Notes: generated by a model not told the origin, from the letters alone. A stretch of 64,000 nt of DNA from Venturia oleaginea (GCA_013176395.1 JABMLP010000001.1:868001-932000), one strand, 5' to 3'; shown: positions 50,385-63,368, counted from the first letter of the stretch. Made by a program: numbers and translations.

Positions 50385-50907
50385 TGCACTATAGCGGAAA
50401 CTGGTGGCGATCTTGAAAAACTGTTGGTGGCGTTGTGTCAATGATTAACGATGGCGTTGGATATCGGCATTCGGGGACTGCTTGGGATATGCGCGTACGG
50501 GTGTCCTTGCTTTTATGATTCTCCCCTTGAGTTCCTCGGTAACAATTGTTAATTAGTGCGAAATTCAGATTCAACACGCTTATATTTTTTCAGTCAGCAA
50601 ACTGAGCATGAGGACAGACAGGCTGGTCTGACTTCAAGGGCGACATGATCTCTCAAAGAAGATCGATGACTGTCATACATGTACTGATTTCATTCTACGT
50701 TTACATGCGGTGCTTTGCTAACTCTTTTTCCTGCCTCCTAATTGTAGATCGGTGCTTCGCAGTCTGTGCTTGGGAGCAACTTAGCTTCGCATACTGACCT
50801 CGAGGATGACAATTTCCTGGGGGTGACTTTCCCCTCGGAACTCATCACGAAATTTAGGTAATCCATCACATGGGAAGCTATGAAGAAGAAAGAATGACTG
50901 CGCTGGC
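50385..50907. other. Intergenic region between convergent annexin and copper transporter genes
   Basis: Only 3' flanks are expected. Nothing else is recognised. Confidence 0.6.
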
Positions 50908-51676
50908 TCACTCCCCATGACACGATCCTTCGTCCCACCCACCAGAACCACCAGCTGAGTATCTCCCTAGCAACAGTTCCCCGACGAGTATACCGCCGAC
51001 GACTGCGAACAGAACGCCGACGTTGAAGGTCATGACTGCGAGCATGCTACGAGAATGTTATGAGCTTGGAAGATTGAGGTGTCAGAGTTTCAACTGACAG
51101 GATATAACCGATCAACGCTCGGACGAATTCCATTATGGCTCTTGGGCCGTCGATTCTTAATAGCCAGGGGTCGCTTGCTTGCCAGCCTTTTCGAGACGGA
51201 GGGAAGGAGGCTTGTTCGAAGATGCAAGCTTGATCCCCTCCGGATACAACTGTGCGTTTTTCGTCGTCCCAGTCGTCGCTGACCGTGGAATCACCTCCGT
51301 CGTCGCAGCAATTCGGCGATAACGGTGAAAGGGGTTGCAACTCTGATTTTGTCGGCTGCTCGATACGTTGTTTCCGCTTCGTTTTTTTCGGCGCGTTCCT
51401 CCTTTTTTGAGTCTCCTCTTGCGCCACACGCGTCCAGCATAGATCGAGCTGTCGCCGCCATGCCCCGAGGAAACGCGTGAAGAATGTGAGGGCGAAGAGG
51501 AATAGGAGGGTTCCAAAGTAGGCGCCTGGAGTGTTTGTTTTCCATCTGATGAAGAAGAGGGTTAGTTTTGTGTCTGTTGAGAAGGTGCTTGGCATGTCCA
51601 TTCCGAATATGACTTTTGAAGCTGTTCCGTTTTTTATTGACATTGCGCTCATTGTCGTGGATGATGGCATTGTCAT
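50908..51676 (-). CDS. Ctr-family copper transporter
   Basis: Predicted 238 residues, two exons, intron 51047..51098 (GTCAGT...CGTAG). The N-terminus has Met clusters (MTMPSSTTMSAM) that bind Cu(I) in this family. Helix 1 is FIRWKTNTPGAYFGTLLFLF. A long basic cytoplasmic loop follows, with QKRRNAPKKTKRKQR and a CC pair. The second exon carries helix 2 with the MxxxM motif (MLAVM) and helix 3 with GxxxG (GGILVG). The C-terminal tail has one Cys near its end (GSCHGE). Ctr proteins form trimers that import Cu(I) at the plasma membrane or release it from the vacuole. A six-codon upstream ORF overlaps the start. Confidence 0.9.
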
Positions 51677-51693
51677 TGGTGTGGCTGTGCCAT
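51673..51693 (-). promoter_or_regulatory. Upstream ORF overlapping the Ctr start codon
   Basis: ATG at 51693 opens six codons and stops at TGA 51675-51673. The stop overlaps the Ctr start in the form ATGA. Such overlap can couple translation by termination and re-initiation, so it might tune copper transporter output. Conservation is not known. Confidence 0.55.
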
Positions 51694-53430
51694 TGTTTCA
51701 AGCTGTATGTTTATATAAGTGGATTTAGGACAAGAGAAGATGAATTACGAAGATAGGTCAGTATGGGCTCCATGAAGTGATTTCTACTGCCGGGCAGGCC
51801 ATGGGCTTGTCCCATTGCGTGGGGATGCTGGACGCTACTGATGTCCTTGAGCGTATTTCTCTCGGGGTTTGCTTTAGCCAGCATAATTATCGGGCGGAGG
51901 TATACTGATTGCTGCAAGACGTGGAGGAATCGTCTGAAAGCCGCAGAGACCCACCACCCACCATCTTTACGATACGCAATACACATACATCAGTCAGCTG
52001 CACGACGCACCAACCACCTCGCCGAAATAATTTCTCTGCCTTCAAGTCATTAAAAGTCTACTCCGAAAGATGATGCGTATATTCTATCGCTCTCTCTTTT
52101 AGTAATTTGTTTCTTGTTTAACGTCCGATGCAGACCTCTATATAGATCTATGCAGACATGTTTCCGAGCGTAGGAAAAACCCCCTGGGGAATAAAACCTT
52201 GGTAATGCCTTGCAGATAGGAGGCGGCACCCTTGCGGGTCGCCTTCGACTACCGTTCGTCTATGCTATTCTCTCTTTTAGTATAGAGCCTCTTTTTTAAA
52301 AAACCGCGCCTCTTTAATTCCTAGGACTCCAGATATTTGTATGAAGCTGGGAAATTATTTCGGCGAGGTGGTTGGTGCGCTGTGTCAGATACGTTGAATA
52401 CGGAAGTGGGTCTCTGCGGCTTACAGACGATTCCGACGTGGATGTTGTGAAGGAAGGTGAGGGCAATTGAGCATTTTAAAGCGCCAGGTCGCAACCATGT
52501 CAGCCGCGAAGGCACCAAGCAATAGCGGCTTGATCTCCGCTTGTTGGCGGCAGGATAAAGGCACCCACCGACGCTCCTCCCTGTCACTAATACCAGGGCT
52601 TCTCGTACCAACATATTACTCCTTAACCCTCGTACGTCCAGTTGCTGGTTTCGCCTTCCCGACCGCTCTGGAGTCGAGATCTCTGCTGCGTCGCTACTGT
52701 ACATGGTCGTCCCTCTCAACCTTGACTCATACTTAGGACGACTTCAGACGACTTCAGACGCTTGACTGCAACAAAGCTCTTCTTATCAAGATCGAGACTA
52801 CTCTGCTTTGGACGAATTGTGGCACGGTGAGGACCGACAACAGGGCCTCTTTTCTGTTCACACAGCATTTTGTTAGGGCAGGCATGTGAGACCGACTGTG
52901 GTGAACAAGATGTGGTATACACATACAACCTCACCTTCGACAGAAACTCTAGAACTGGTCCAGGAACAGTACACCCGTGCTCGACATATCCAGATCTTCG
53001 TTAGGTACACGATATATTCCACTACCGAAACAGGTTGAGCGGGGTGATGGAGAATATATACAGCGATGGGAGAGAGTGAATGGTAATTGTATTATAATTG
53101 CAGGAACCATCCTATTGAATGCCAATGGGAGATAATTGGTTCGATGGGGTCAGAACGTCGCGTCAAATTCTATTCCATGTTGGCACGTACTTGAGCCGAC
53201 CTTTTGATCCTCTTCTTTCTTGTTTTCAACTTGGGGAGCAAACGGAATACATAGAGAATGCAAAACCAAGACGAAGGCTTATCTCGCTAGCGGGCATGTG
53301 ACGCAGATAGATACCATAGATTCCTTGTAACTAGGCGATAAGAGTCTAATTTTGAGCGCGTTTTGTCCATCGCATGTGTTTGCAGTCCGGACTGGCTTCG
53401 AGTCGACGGCTACTCCAACATCGATCGAAC
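51694..53430. other. Long intergenic region
   Basis: The Ctr promoter lies at the left. No gene is supported. A 14-bp sequence TCTCTCTTTTAGTA occurs twice (about 52090 and 52266) in a segment of T-rich and palindromic bits that may be a decayed repeat. Confidence 0.4.
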
Positions 53431-54312
53431 TCAGCGGAAGAACCACATATTTCTTGAGGACTCCCACCATTTCTCATAGACAACTTCGTAGCCCAATTCT
53501 TGGTTGGAAATTTTCATCCTTTTACCCGCACATTCGAGCAGTGCTTTTACGTCTTCTGATTGATCTTAAAGTACCGTGAGTGATGTGCTCGGCATACACG
53601 ATAGATGACTACTTACCAAGACTGCACGTCAGACTGAACAGAAGAGGACCAGTGTCAAACCACATCCCTCGAAATTTGCGTCCCCAGATAAATTCAAACT
53701 TGGCATTCCTCACTTTATCGTCGTGTATATGCCAAGATGGAAATTCCTCAAGCGAGAAGGCCGTTAACAATCCACTCCGAAATCTAAACGCAAAGAAACA
53801 TCAGGTTGCCAATACTCTCTTATTTCAAAAGTGAAAACGTACCGCTTTCCAAACATCGATTCCCAAAGTTCCTGTTTCTTGGGTCCGAGTATCTCCTGGC
53901 GGCCGCGCCACTGCTCTAAAACCCATCTCATGTCGCCGGCAAGAAGGGGTCGTAAACTTCTTAATGTTTCAGCCCATTCCTCCATGCCGTAACATTCTTC
54001 GTCGATAGAGGTCGGGCCATTTTCCCATTGGACACTGGACTCCTCGTCTTCGTGCATTTGGACATCTAGGCGGACTCCTCGGAGAATGAGTTCCTCGGTG
54101 GAAGTGTGTAGGAGGATCTGTTGTCTGATTTCCTTTGGGAGAGCTAGGAGATGCGGTTCTTTGATGTTTTGCTTCTTCCTTTTGTTTGGTTTTCTGGTTT
54201 TTTTCGATATCGGTGCGGATTTTGCGATGTTGCGACTATCGCTGCGGAGGACGCGTGTAGTAGATGATTTCGGGCGTTTGGAGGCAGCCAAAGGGGTACG
54301 GGAAGCTGGCAT
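53431..54312 (-). CDS. F-box-like hypothetical protein
   Basis: Predicted 253 residues from three exons, with introns 53784..53842 (GTACGT...TTTAG) and 53556..53616 (GTAAGT...ATCAG), both frame-consistent. The N-terminus is basic (SKKTRKPNKRKKQNI). Next comes an F-box-like helix pair, LLALPKEIRQQILLHT. The remainder is a Trp-rich region (WVLEQWRGRQ, FEFIWGRKFRGMWFDTG, VVYEKWWESSRNMWFFR) found in many fungal F-box-type proteins of unknown target. F-box proteins bring substrates to SCF ubiquitin ligases. The F-box reading is short, so that role is an inference. Confidence 0.75.
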
Positions 54313-55371
54313 GTTGAACTTGGACTCGGATTATGAATTAATGCAAGATCAAAAGGGTGGCTAAGATAGACCGGAGCAGGACCTTGCGATGGGGTCAAAG
54401 GAAGGATGAGCATAATTTGGCGCCGAAACGTTTTAACATCTGGATGCACCGTTGCCAGGTTTGATTAATCAACGTCCACGAAAAACTTCAGTGCAATACC
54501 ACCGAGTTCGTATGGGAATGCAGACAAGTGCTGAATTCACATATGTGCTAAAAATCTCTGCAGTCATACACACGAACTTGCAAAGACATTACTCGCCGGA
54601 TGACCTTCGCCTCATCGAAAACACTACGCTTTTACACAGCCTGGCCATCAATAAGACTCATTCCTCTGAAATCTGATTTGGCGATGGCGATTTGGATTGA
54701 TTTTGCGGTATATCTTAATAGAATTACGCATATACGTGTAGATTCATACGAAATCAACCCGATGCATAAACTTGATATCGTCCGCTGCCTTTACAATTGG
54801 GGCTGTAGAAGACCATCGCTCAGGTTCGAAGCTATTATATATTGAACGATTCGATGACGCGATATAGTTGAACCCGGAGGAATCAAGTCGAGTCGCGATA
54901 AAGCTGCAACAAGTGGTGTAGTAATAGTGGACCATTTTTGATAGATACGGTCGCAGTAGTTTGATTGGTTTACTTATTATAAGGTGGCCAAAGTGACCGA
55001 GGTAACATAAATAGAGAAAAGAATTGTATGACTCACCTCCTACTTTACGATAACTCCAAGCAGAATTCTGCCATGCTCTCTAGCGGTTTATTCTACATTC
55101 TTTGAGCACTTGAAATCATCCCTTTCTCCATCAATGTGGGGTTCAAAATGTGGCGTCGGCTAGCAACCGACGAACCTGCAGTAGTGCCGCATTCTTTGGT
55201 CCTCAGGTACTTGTGGAGGTCCTTGCCCTCTCTCCTTTCTTTGTTCTCTCTCATTCTTCGCTCTCTTTTCTTCTTCTTCGCTCCTTCTTTCTTTCCTTAC
55301 AATTCACAAGGCCAAATATTTCCAGCACAATTCTTCCTCAGTTGTGGCGAATTGATTGCTCGACCGAAGTC
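54313..55371. other. Intergenic region between divergent genes
   Basis: Promoters of the F-box-like gene and the spherulin gene. A CT-rich tract (55230-55300) precedes the spherulin start, as is common in fungal promoters. No other gene is supported. Confidence 0.5.
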
Positions 55372-56378
55372 ATGGATGCTCCCCCGAAGATGGTGAGGCG
55401 CCAACGAACAGCGAGCCAAAAATGCTGTCTTTATTCTATTATCGGTTTCGTCATTATTGCCCTCGTTCTGGTTATAGCCATTCCAGTGGCAGTTCTTCTC
55501 CCCAAAAAGGATTCTGTCGTCGAATACACAGGACCAGGAGTGTCAACAAGTATCATAGTACCGCTGTACATCTATCCTGGAAACGATGCTTGGGATCCAC
55601 TCTACGAAGCGTAAGTGATCAGAGAATTCTTGTATCCTGCTTCTCCAAACTAAGTCAACTGTGCAGTGCCGAGAAATATCCATCAAAGGAATTTACAGTG
55701 ATAATCAATCCAGAGTCTGGACCGGGAGCAGCAACCACGCCCAACAAGGATTTCTACCCGGCCATCCAAAAACTGAACGCTTTGCCCAATGTACAGACTG
55801 TGGGCTATGTTCCCACAGGCTACGGTACCCGAAACATATCTGCTATTCTCAAAGACATTGCAACCTACTCTGGCTGGAGCCAGGCCGATCCCAGCATTGC
55901 CATGCATGGCATTTTTTTCGATGAAGTTGTCAGTGATTGGAGCCCAGATGCTGTAACTTTGATGAGAACGATCAATCAAGCAGCCAAGAATGCGACTGGA
56001 CTATTGGGAGCTAGAACGGCAAGTCTATATTGTAGTTAAGTGTTCAAAGATGCTAATTGCAACGTATAGATTGTCCATAACCCTGGGTTGATACCTGATG
56101 CTCGGTTTGAGGATTCCAACACTGACATCACGGTCGTGTTTGAAAGCTCATTCAAGGAGTATGACGGCAAGCAAGATGCTCTCATGGCTCTGCCGGATGC
56201 ACGCGAACGTTATGCGTACATGGTGCATTCAAGCTCACTTGGGAAGACTAGCTTGCAAAATTTTGTGAACGAGTTGAGCCAGCGCGCTGACTGGCTCTTC
56301 GTCACCAACCTGGGCAAAAACTACTACGAGAAGTTCGGAAAGAATTGGGAGGATTTCGTCTCCGCCATACCAGCATGA
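55372..56378 (+). CDS. Spherulin-4-like cell-surface protein
   Basis: Predicted 299 residues from three exons. Intron 1 is 55611..55666; intron 2 is 56019..56069 with a GC donor (GCAAGT) and TATAG acceptor. A signal anchor (SIIGFVIIALVLVIAIPVAV) follows a short basic cytoplasmic start (MVRRQRTASQKCC), so the protein is likely type II or secreted. The spherulin-4 domain shows PLYIYPGNDAWDPLYE, FTVIINPESGPGAA, MHGIFFDEVVSDWS and IVHNPGLIPDARF. The family is related to glycoside hydrolases such as Sph3/GH135 that cut galactosaminogalactan; the Asp/Glu pair in FFDEV fits a catalytic site. An upstream ATG at 55150 would add an unlikely hydrophobic leader and is rejected. Confidence 0.9.
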
Positions 56379-58191
56379 TCAAGCAAGTAAATACACGGTC
56401 CCTCGAAATACGATCCTCCAAACTCAGGCGTGCTTTCCCTTCAGTTCCAGCGGACACAATCGTGCCTCGAAAGCATCTTGACTTCTCGACGATGATCTTG
56501 CCATGTGGTTCCGACCGGCATGTCGTATTGCCAAGTTCTTGAATCTCGCTGCAAGGGCGCCCATCTCTCCGCAATACTGGCAATTACACACTCGGCGAAT
56601 ATACCGAGAGTGATTGGCCTTCCCACGACCACGAATGGACCAATGCCTACGGATGATCTCGCTGCATTAGGTGTATGCAAAGCTCTTTCCGGGGGTTTGA
56701 TGCACGAGGCGGCTCATTTCCAGGGGCTTGAACAGCAATCAGTTGTTAACTTGTTTATGTATCGTGCACAGGGCGAAGTCCTTTTGCGACTCACGTTAAC
56801 AATCGTCAGACGACGCAGTTCATTCTTGTATGGTGAGGAATGAGCTGACGGCAGCAAAATTCCTTCGTCAATCCATATCCGCCAAGACTCAACTGACTTT
56901 ACCGCAACACCCTCAAATTGAGATCGATGTCGCTAAACTTTGGGAGATTATGCAACATGGCTCTGCTGGAGACCTGGTGACGTCGATCGTAACTTGAGAG
57001 TATTGTATCGATAGGTATCTCATTCTAAACAGACATGGTTTGAAAAATCGATTGTGATGGTCATTGGAAGCTCTGTACCAGGGCTGTCGGAAGCAAAAGT
57101 TGATTGGGCAGTTGTAGTCACGGCACGGTCGATCACGACTTTTATAGCTCTCGCCGCGAAAAACGGTCTGACTCCCACTTTCAGCCGCTTAAGGAATAAA
57201 CCCTGTAGCCTTAACGCAAGGGATTATAAACCCCCATGGGGCGATCTTAAACAAACCCAGCTGTAAACAACAGTAAGGGAGTTCGTAAAGACCGGCTCTT
57301 CGGTTCTTCGACTGTCTAATTACCGTATGTATGGGCACACTTTCCGTCAAGAATCCTCCTTCAACCATTCTTACATACGGCCTAAAGCTTATCGTATACA
57401 ATTCAGCCTGTGCCTATGCCCCAAGAAACAAATATCTTGCCAAGAATACATAGTAACGCCATCCATGTTAGCCGTTATTGCCATCTGCAGCCAACCGCTT
57501 ACCCCGCCAACGGTTACACATACCGTTCGCCGTTACCTTGATCAGCCTTACGTACGACTCTATCCAATGTTTCATTCCGCCGTCAAGTATCTGGAAGGGT
57601 GACCGGGCGCGGACATTCGAACGAGGCGTTCAGGAGTATTACCCGTGTTATCCCACACACACCTCATCACGGCCCTCGATATCGTCAAGACTCCGCCGAT
57701 CGATATTATCAGCTTTTTCCCGTCTGGACAGAAGAGGCTAGAACGTATATGTAATTCAAAGAAGAAAAAATACATGTTTGACGCGAACAATCAGGGCGAA
57801 GCGAGATTGGAACGGGGCCGATTCAGCCTAGATGCGGGAGGAGGACAACAATCTTCTCGAGATGATTGGATTAATTGTTGTCCGAGTGTTGAAGATGAAT
57901 AAGCAGAGTCGAATTAACAAATTTTGAGAGCTTCTGGTGGAGTGGATAGACATCTTGCTTCATTCTCTTGACTTTCCTAACTTTCTTGGGTGCATGGAGA
58001 TTTAGCAATGCGGATGTTATACGACGCGGGACAGGGACACGAAAGCGTGACCCAGCTCTGGGCCGTTTGTGGTAACTTCGGATTCAGGTTGAAAGTGTGG
58101 TATATGATTTGATGTTCGTCTAGAAGTCTACTGGTGACGTAGGTGAGAGCCGCATTCAAATCGTCGTCAGGAGACTAGCGCATACGCAATC
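56379..58191. other. Long intergenic region
   Basis: No supported gene. ORFs at 56505-56843 and 57054-57902 have no recognisable motif. The segment 57180-57600 is rich in short GCCGTTA-type repeats and may derive from a mobile element, but no ends could be found. Confidence 0.4.
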
Positions 58192-59806
58192 CTATTCGTC
58201 TGTTACATTCACCTCAGCGTATTCCAACCATCTGCCACTCATCGCGCGTTTCCATGTTGTTATTGCACCATCATCTCCGGTAGCCACCAGAACATCACCG
58301 CCCTGCGAAAATGCGACCCTCCACATGGCACCATGGTGGAGGTTCAATTCTTCAGTCATCGTGACAGTCTCCTTGATGGTCCCGGGAGAAGAGCCTGCCT
58401 CGCGAACTGTGCCTTTGGTGTTCGATCCACTCGCTAGTCCCGCACCAATTCCAGAAGGAGCATTTCGACTGCCGCGGGTTTGGTTGCCAGTCAGTTCCTT
58501 GATCTCTGGCAGAATCGTTGTGGGAAGAGACTCTGCGCCAATTACAGATTCCTCCGGTCTTAGCTCGTATACACGGACACATCCATCTTTACTAGCAGTT
58601 GCAATGACATCCCAACCGCGCATTGAACCGTTTGCCCAAGCGACATCCCGAACGAGAGCTCGAGCGCCCGTGAGTTCAGCTGCTTGGTAGAATCTGTAAT
58701 TCGAGTTAGCGTCCTTTACTGCGCGGAGAACTATGACAGTGTTCATAGCAGCAAAAGCGAGCGATAGAGCTTTTCGGTCGAGACCTGCACGAATTGCGGT
58801 CCAGGAGGGCAGCTTCTCCTTATGGAAGGCGACTTTGAAAGAAGATTCGTCTTCTCGATCTGGGATTCCAATCAAGTAACTAGCATGGATACTCTGCCAA
58901 TTGGTGAGGTTCTCGTGATCGACAGGTTCGAGAACTGTCAAAAAGCCGTCACGTGTTGCAAGCGCAACGTATGTCTCGCGATTGATGTTCTTGAAGTCGA
59001 GAGACATGAAGGGGACGTGTGTGGATGATTTGATATCGTAGATGCAGCTGAAGCGACGGCCTCCCTGTGGGATCTCGGTAAAATTTTCCTGCCAGAGTCT
59101 GAAGGTGCCATCTTCTCCTACACTCCCCAATACTTCGCCCATGAAAGGGCCGTTCCATTTGACCTGTGCCGCGTTAGCAACCCAGTGTTCTTTTGCAAAA
59201 TTCAACCACTCACATCAGTGATCTCTGCAGAGTGAGCACTCCATGTGTCGATGAGAGTCCAGTTGTCGTCCTTGCGATCGAAGACTTTCAGTCTGTGGTC
59301 GGAAGAAGCCGTGGCCATACGAGTACCGTAGAAATTGAAGTCAACAGCCAAGACAATATCTTTATGAGCGGCGTTAGGCTGCTATCGTGTTTGATTAACC
59401 ATGACTCGTGTGAAAAGTCAATTCGTTGGGATTATACCTGAACCTCAAAAGCGAAATAGCCCTGGTTGATAGCCATCTTCAAGAGTTCCGACTGTTGTTC
59501 ACCCGAGTATTCTTTCAAAATATCTGGGTTGGCCAATGATGGTTCTGTATCCTCGGGATTTAGCTCAAAGCTTTTGACTTTTTGTTCGAATTTCGCTGAC
59601 GTTGAAGAAGCTGATAAGATAGCTTGTGAAGATAATGGCTCAGAATCGAGGGTGCGAACGAACTGGGACGAGATCAGAAATTGATTCAATCGGCCAAGGT
59701 CGCTGTAGCTCTGGATATAATGGTTTTGATAGCGATTAGCCCGAAAGCCTGCCAGGGGGGAGTTTGGTGGTGCAGAAGAAGAAGGGCTGCCGAGGATAGA
59801 CGCCAT
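58192..59806 (-). CDS. SEH1: Nucleoporin Seh1 (WD40; Nup84 complex and SEACAT)
   Basis: Predicted 502 residues, three exons, introns 59383..59437 and 59164..59213. WD40 blades begin after residue ~120: AVDFNFYGTRMATASSDHRL, VKWNGPFMGEVLGSVGEDG, MSLDFKNINRETYVALATRD, then VAWANGSMRGWDVIATASKD and WRVAFSQGGDVLVATGDDG. The order and spacing match Seh1, a subunit of the nuclear-pore Y complex and of the SEA/GATOR complex on the vacuole. The protein is longer than yeast Seh1 (349) because of an N-terminal extension of about 120 residues (MASILGSPSSS) and a Gly/Ser insertion between blades. The acceptor of intron 1 may shift by one codon (TAG or CAG). A shorter form from MAINQGYFAF is possible. Confidence 0.92.
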
Positions 59807-59993
59807 GGTATCGTGGCTCAGACGGCGGGGGCCGGGGATCCTGAGTGGATACACAACCGAAAAGGACAACTTGAAGTTTGAGGCCAGAAAAAGATGGGGG
59901 GACGACGCGATAACCTACTTATAGTCACAATCTTACATTGCTGCTCTCCACCAATAGCACAATGCTAGGCACCACTCGGCCTTCCCTTCCATC
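59807..59993. promoter_or_regulatory. Bidirectional promoter of SEH1 and ALG7
   Basis: Only 187 bp separate the two divergent start codons, so control elements for both essential-type genes must lie here or in the leaders. No TATA box stands out. Confidence 0.6.
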
Positions 59994-61539
59994 ATGAGCG
60001 CGCAACTCTCGAGAAGTGAAAGCCTCTCACTTCTGACCATCACTGGCGCCGCAGTTGGCGTGCTCCTGAATACCTTTCAGGGCGACGATGATGGAAATCC
60101 GTTGGTCGCGTCAATCGCCTTCAGCTTCATAGCCTTTACAGCCACCTACAGTCTGATCATATGGCTTGGGGACGTCTTTATGAAGGCTGGCTTCAAAGGA
60201 CGGGACATGGGGAAGCTGAAGAAGACTGAGATGTCAGTGAATCGTCAGTGAAGTGGAAGTGACGAGTGGCACTGACCCGGCCACAGACCTGAGACCATGG
60301 GCGCCGTTTGTGCCGTGGTATACCTCCTTGTGATCATAATGTTCATACCGTTCCCGTTCTACAAGGACATTGTCGCCGCAACATCTGGGGGTGGAAATCG
60401 AGATGTCATCCAGCAGGTTGACCAGGTCGAGACGGGGAGGTTCTTGCATAGATTCCCTCATAATAAGGTGAAGGTATTCGGATTGAAAGCTATAGTGCTG
60501 CTCTGACGTCTATGTAGCTCGCTGGCTTTCTCTCTGGCATTCTCTCGTTGCACTCAGTGGTCATTCTTGGTCTTGGAGACGACCTGTTCGATATTCGATG
60601 GAGACACAAGGTCTTGATCCCAGCTTTCGCCTCAATTCCAATGCTCATCGTGTATTTTGTGGACTTTGGAGTCACCCAAGTCGTGGTTCCTACATTCCTG
60701 CGACCATATCTGGGCGTCGAGCTGTTCAACATTGGTAGGCTTTCTTTGCTGCAACTATATGCTCCCAAGGCTGATTATATACAGGATGGATGTACTACGC
60801 CTACATGGCTGCCTTTGCCATATTTTCTACCAACTCGATCAACATCCTAGCCGGTATCAACGGGATTGAGGTCGCCCAATCCCTAATAATCGCATGCCTC
60901 ATCCTTCTGAACGATATCCTCTACCTTGCGCCCTTCGCACCCTATCCTCATCCGGCTACGGATTCACACCTCTTCTCCATATATCTACTTCTTCCGTTTA
61001 TAGGCGTCTCTTTCGCCCTCTTGTGGCATAATTGGTTCCCAGCCAGAGTCTTCGTGGGAGATACCTACTGCTATTTCGCTGGCATGGTATTCGCAGTGGA
61101 CGGCATTCTTGGACACTTCAGCAAAACTCTTTGGCTGCTATTCATACCCCAGGCATTCAACTTTGTGTACTCCACACCACAATTGTTCCACCTGATACCT
61201 TGTCCACGACACCGATTGCCTCACTTCAACATCAGGACTGGCCTTATGGAGCCTTCTCGGGTCACTTTTGAGAGACCACTTCGGGCCCCGGTACAGATGG
61301 TCATGAAATTGATGCACCAACTGAGATTTTTGGACATCAAGACGGACGAGAGCGGACAAGTCACAGAATCCTCCAATTTTACAATTATCAATCTGTGGCT
61401 GGTATGGTTTGGTCCCATGAGAGAAGACCGACTCGCTATGGGACTGCTCGCCTTTCAGACAATGTGCGGCTTGATTGGGCTAGTCATTAGACACAGACTG
61501 GCATTGTTGATATTCACAGTCGATAATATCCAGGTATAG
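59994..61539 (+). CDS. ALG7: UDP-GlcNAc:dolichyl-phosphate GlcNAc-1-phosphotransferase
   Basis: Predicted 463 residues from four exons, with introns 60233..60286, 60468..60517 and 60735..60784. This ER membrane enzyme starts N-glycan synthesis and is the target of tunicamycin. About ten helices are visible. Family motifs: RDMGKLKKTEI and PETMGAV, LGDDLFDIRWRHK (catalytic Asp pair), TNSINILAGINGIEVAQS, WFPARVFVGDTYCYFAG, and the cytosolic loop PCPRHRLPHF. Length matches yeast Alg7 (448). The third exon begins LAGFLSGIL. All exon joins keep frame and no defect is seen. Confidence 0.95.
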
Positions 61540-63368
61540 CTAGTCTATAATTTACTGTGAAGGCATCGAATTCCCGAATGCTCCAAGGGCCCATTGCTGG
61601 CCACCAATCAACTCCGAAGCCATCTGCAGCTGCGATTCGTGAAGGACTCCAAGGCTTGCATACTTTGAACCGTTTGATAGGATATCTCTTTTCCTGCAAT
61701 GTCCTACATGCTATGAGCACACGGTTTAAATAGAATGGATTAAGTTTCCGGGACAGAAGCTGCGTTTGGCGCCCGTTGTACAGGTTTTCGGATTTCTATC
61801 TACGCCACGTTGTCGCAAAAGTGGGGCAAGGTGCAGCTTATCCCTAATCACGATATGCTTACTAAACGCAAAGCAAGAGAAAACAGACATTTCCTTGGTG
61901 TCTCCAACATCTGGGGACACCAAAGAGATTACTCGAAATCTTGGACTAGGATATCTTTGGATGGACAGGCTCTGCAATGTTCAGGATAGACCACGAGATT
62001 GGGAAGATGGATTACTTGCTGTGGGAGATATCTGTCAGAATGCTGAATTCAATATTGCGGCGGTACGCTCTTATGGTGCTTCATGCTTATACTTTGAACG
62101 ATTGGGACTTTCTGTGCTTCCATGCAGATTCGAAGCGAATTACTGTGAGGCTACCAATTCTCTATCCCTTGACGATGCGCCCATTCGATTCAACATCCTC
62201 ATTTGAATACCGATGGCGAAAAAGTCGTAGGAAGATATCAAGATCAAAGTTGCCAGAAAATTGATAATAGTATTATTAAGTTAAGGGCTTGGCAAACAGG
62301 AAATTTGTCAGAGTGTTCGGATTGCAAAGATTTGGAGAGGGCGCGAGATGATAGTCCCGCTGTGGTATTGATCGTTTTATACGGTCTTACCAATGGTCGT
62401 TGGATCTCGCTTTGGTGCTTGCGTGAGTTACATTGAGTTCGTCCGTGCTGTCGCCTTATGGACACGTGGAAACGTACCTGAATGTTTAGAAGCATTGTGC
62501 TGTCACACTATCTTTAGTCGTGATACAGCCATGTCTTCGCAGAATCGGCTGGATTCGGTGATAAAGCGCACTAATTGGAATAATGTACGGAGGGACTCCG
62601 TCGCACTGATAGTATTTTCCGCCAACACCTTCGCAGATTGAATTTACGCAAGGTTGTTCGTTCCTCGCGAGCCCCGAGATCGTCAGTGCTCGGTGCTTTT
62701 GAAATCCATGTAGCGAGGGCTTGACGTTGCGGTGGTTCGGTTCTTGTAGGGCCCGAATATTAGCGAAGTTTGTGGTTGTGAAATTCCTGGATACGAGCCG
62801 TACTTGTCGAAGAAATTGTCAGCTGAGACGAGTTTGACATGGCGACGGAGGTCTTGGCCTTGATATTCTACCCATATTTCGTAAGGTACGCCCGTGGAAA
62901 TGGTGTTTAGGTCAGCCATGAGGCTCAGAGAGACGGATCTCGGCCTTCCACTGCCAAGGCTGACTCTCCATTTTAACGCCAGTCCACGTTCTCGCCACTA
63001 TAGATAGTGCTCGAGCGTCCATGCGTGCGACTCTGACCCTCAACTGGGCTGAAGACCAATATATGCCACCTCCCCATCGCTACATTCCAGTCTTCTGTCT
63101 TGCCTTCTACCTGCACTCTCCTACGCAAAGCCCGAATCATCCGACCATTCGACCTCTCCAACGGCACAACGTCTTCTGGCTACGCAAAATCTGCTCACGC
63201 GTCCCAAACAGCATGCTCTCGAAGCTCCGCACTTGTGACATCTATCATCAAGGAACAAACTCATGATCATGATCATGACCATTGCCTGAACAAACCGTGC
63301 TATCATTGATCGCCTCTACAATCCTGCCACTTGGCCATTTCAGCCCACACTTCCCTTCCGGAGAGAAA
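61540..63368. other. Intergenic region
   Basis: No confident gene. A 78-codon minus-strand ORF at 62683-62919 (MADLNTISTGVPYEIWVEYQ) looks mildly protein-like but has no known motif. A short hairpin (GGTGTC...GGGACACC) lies near 61898-61922. Confidence 0.4.

Noticed and set aside
51047..51098. Continuation of the Ctr ORF through the intron
   Set aside because: The read-through tail lacks helices 2 and 3; splicing restores MxxxM and GxxxG motifs.
55150..55371. Upstream start for the spherulin protein
   Set aside because: It would add a Phe/Leu/Ser-rich leader ahead of the evident signal anchor and lies in a CT-rich promoter tract.
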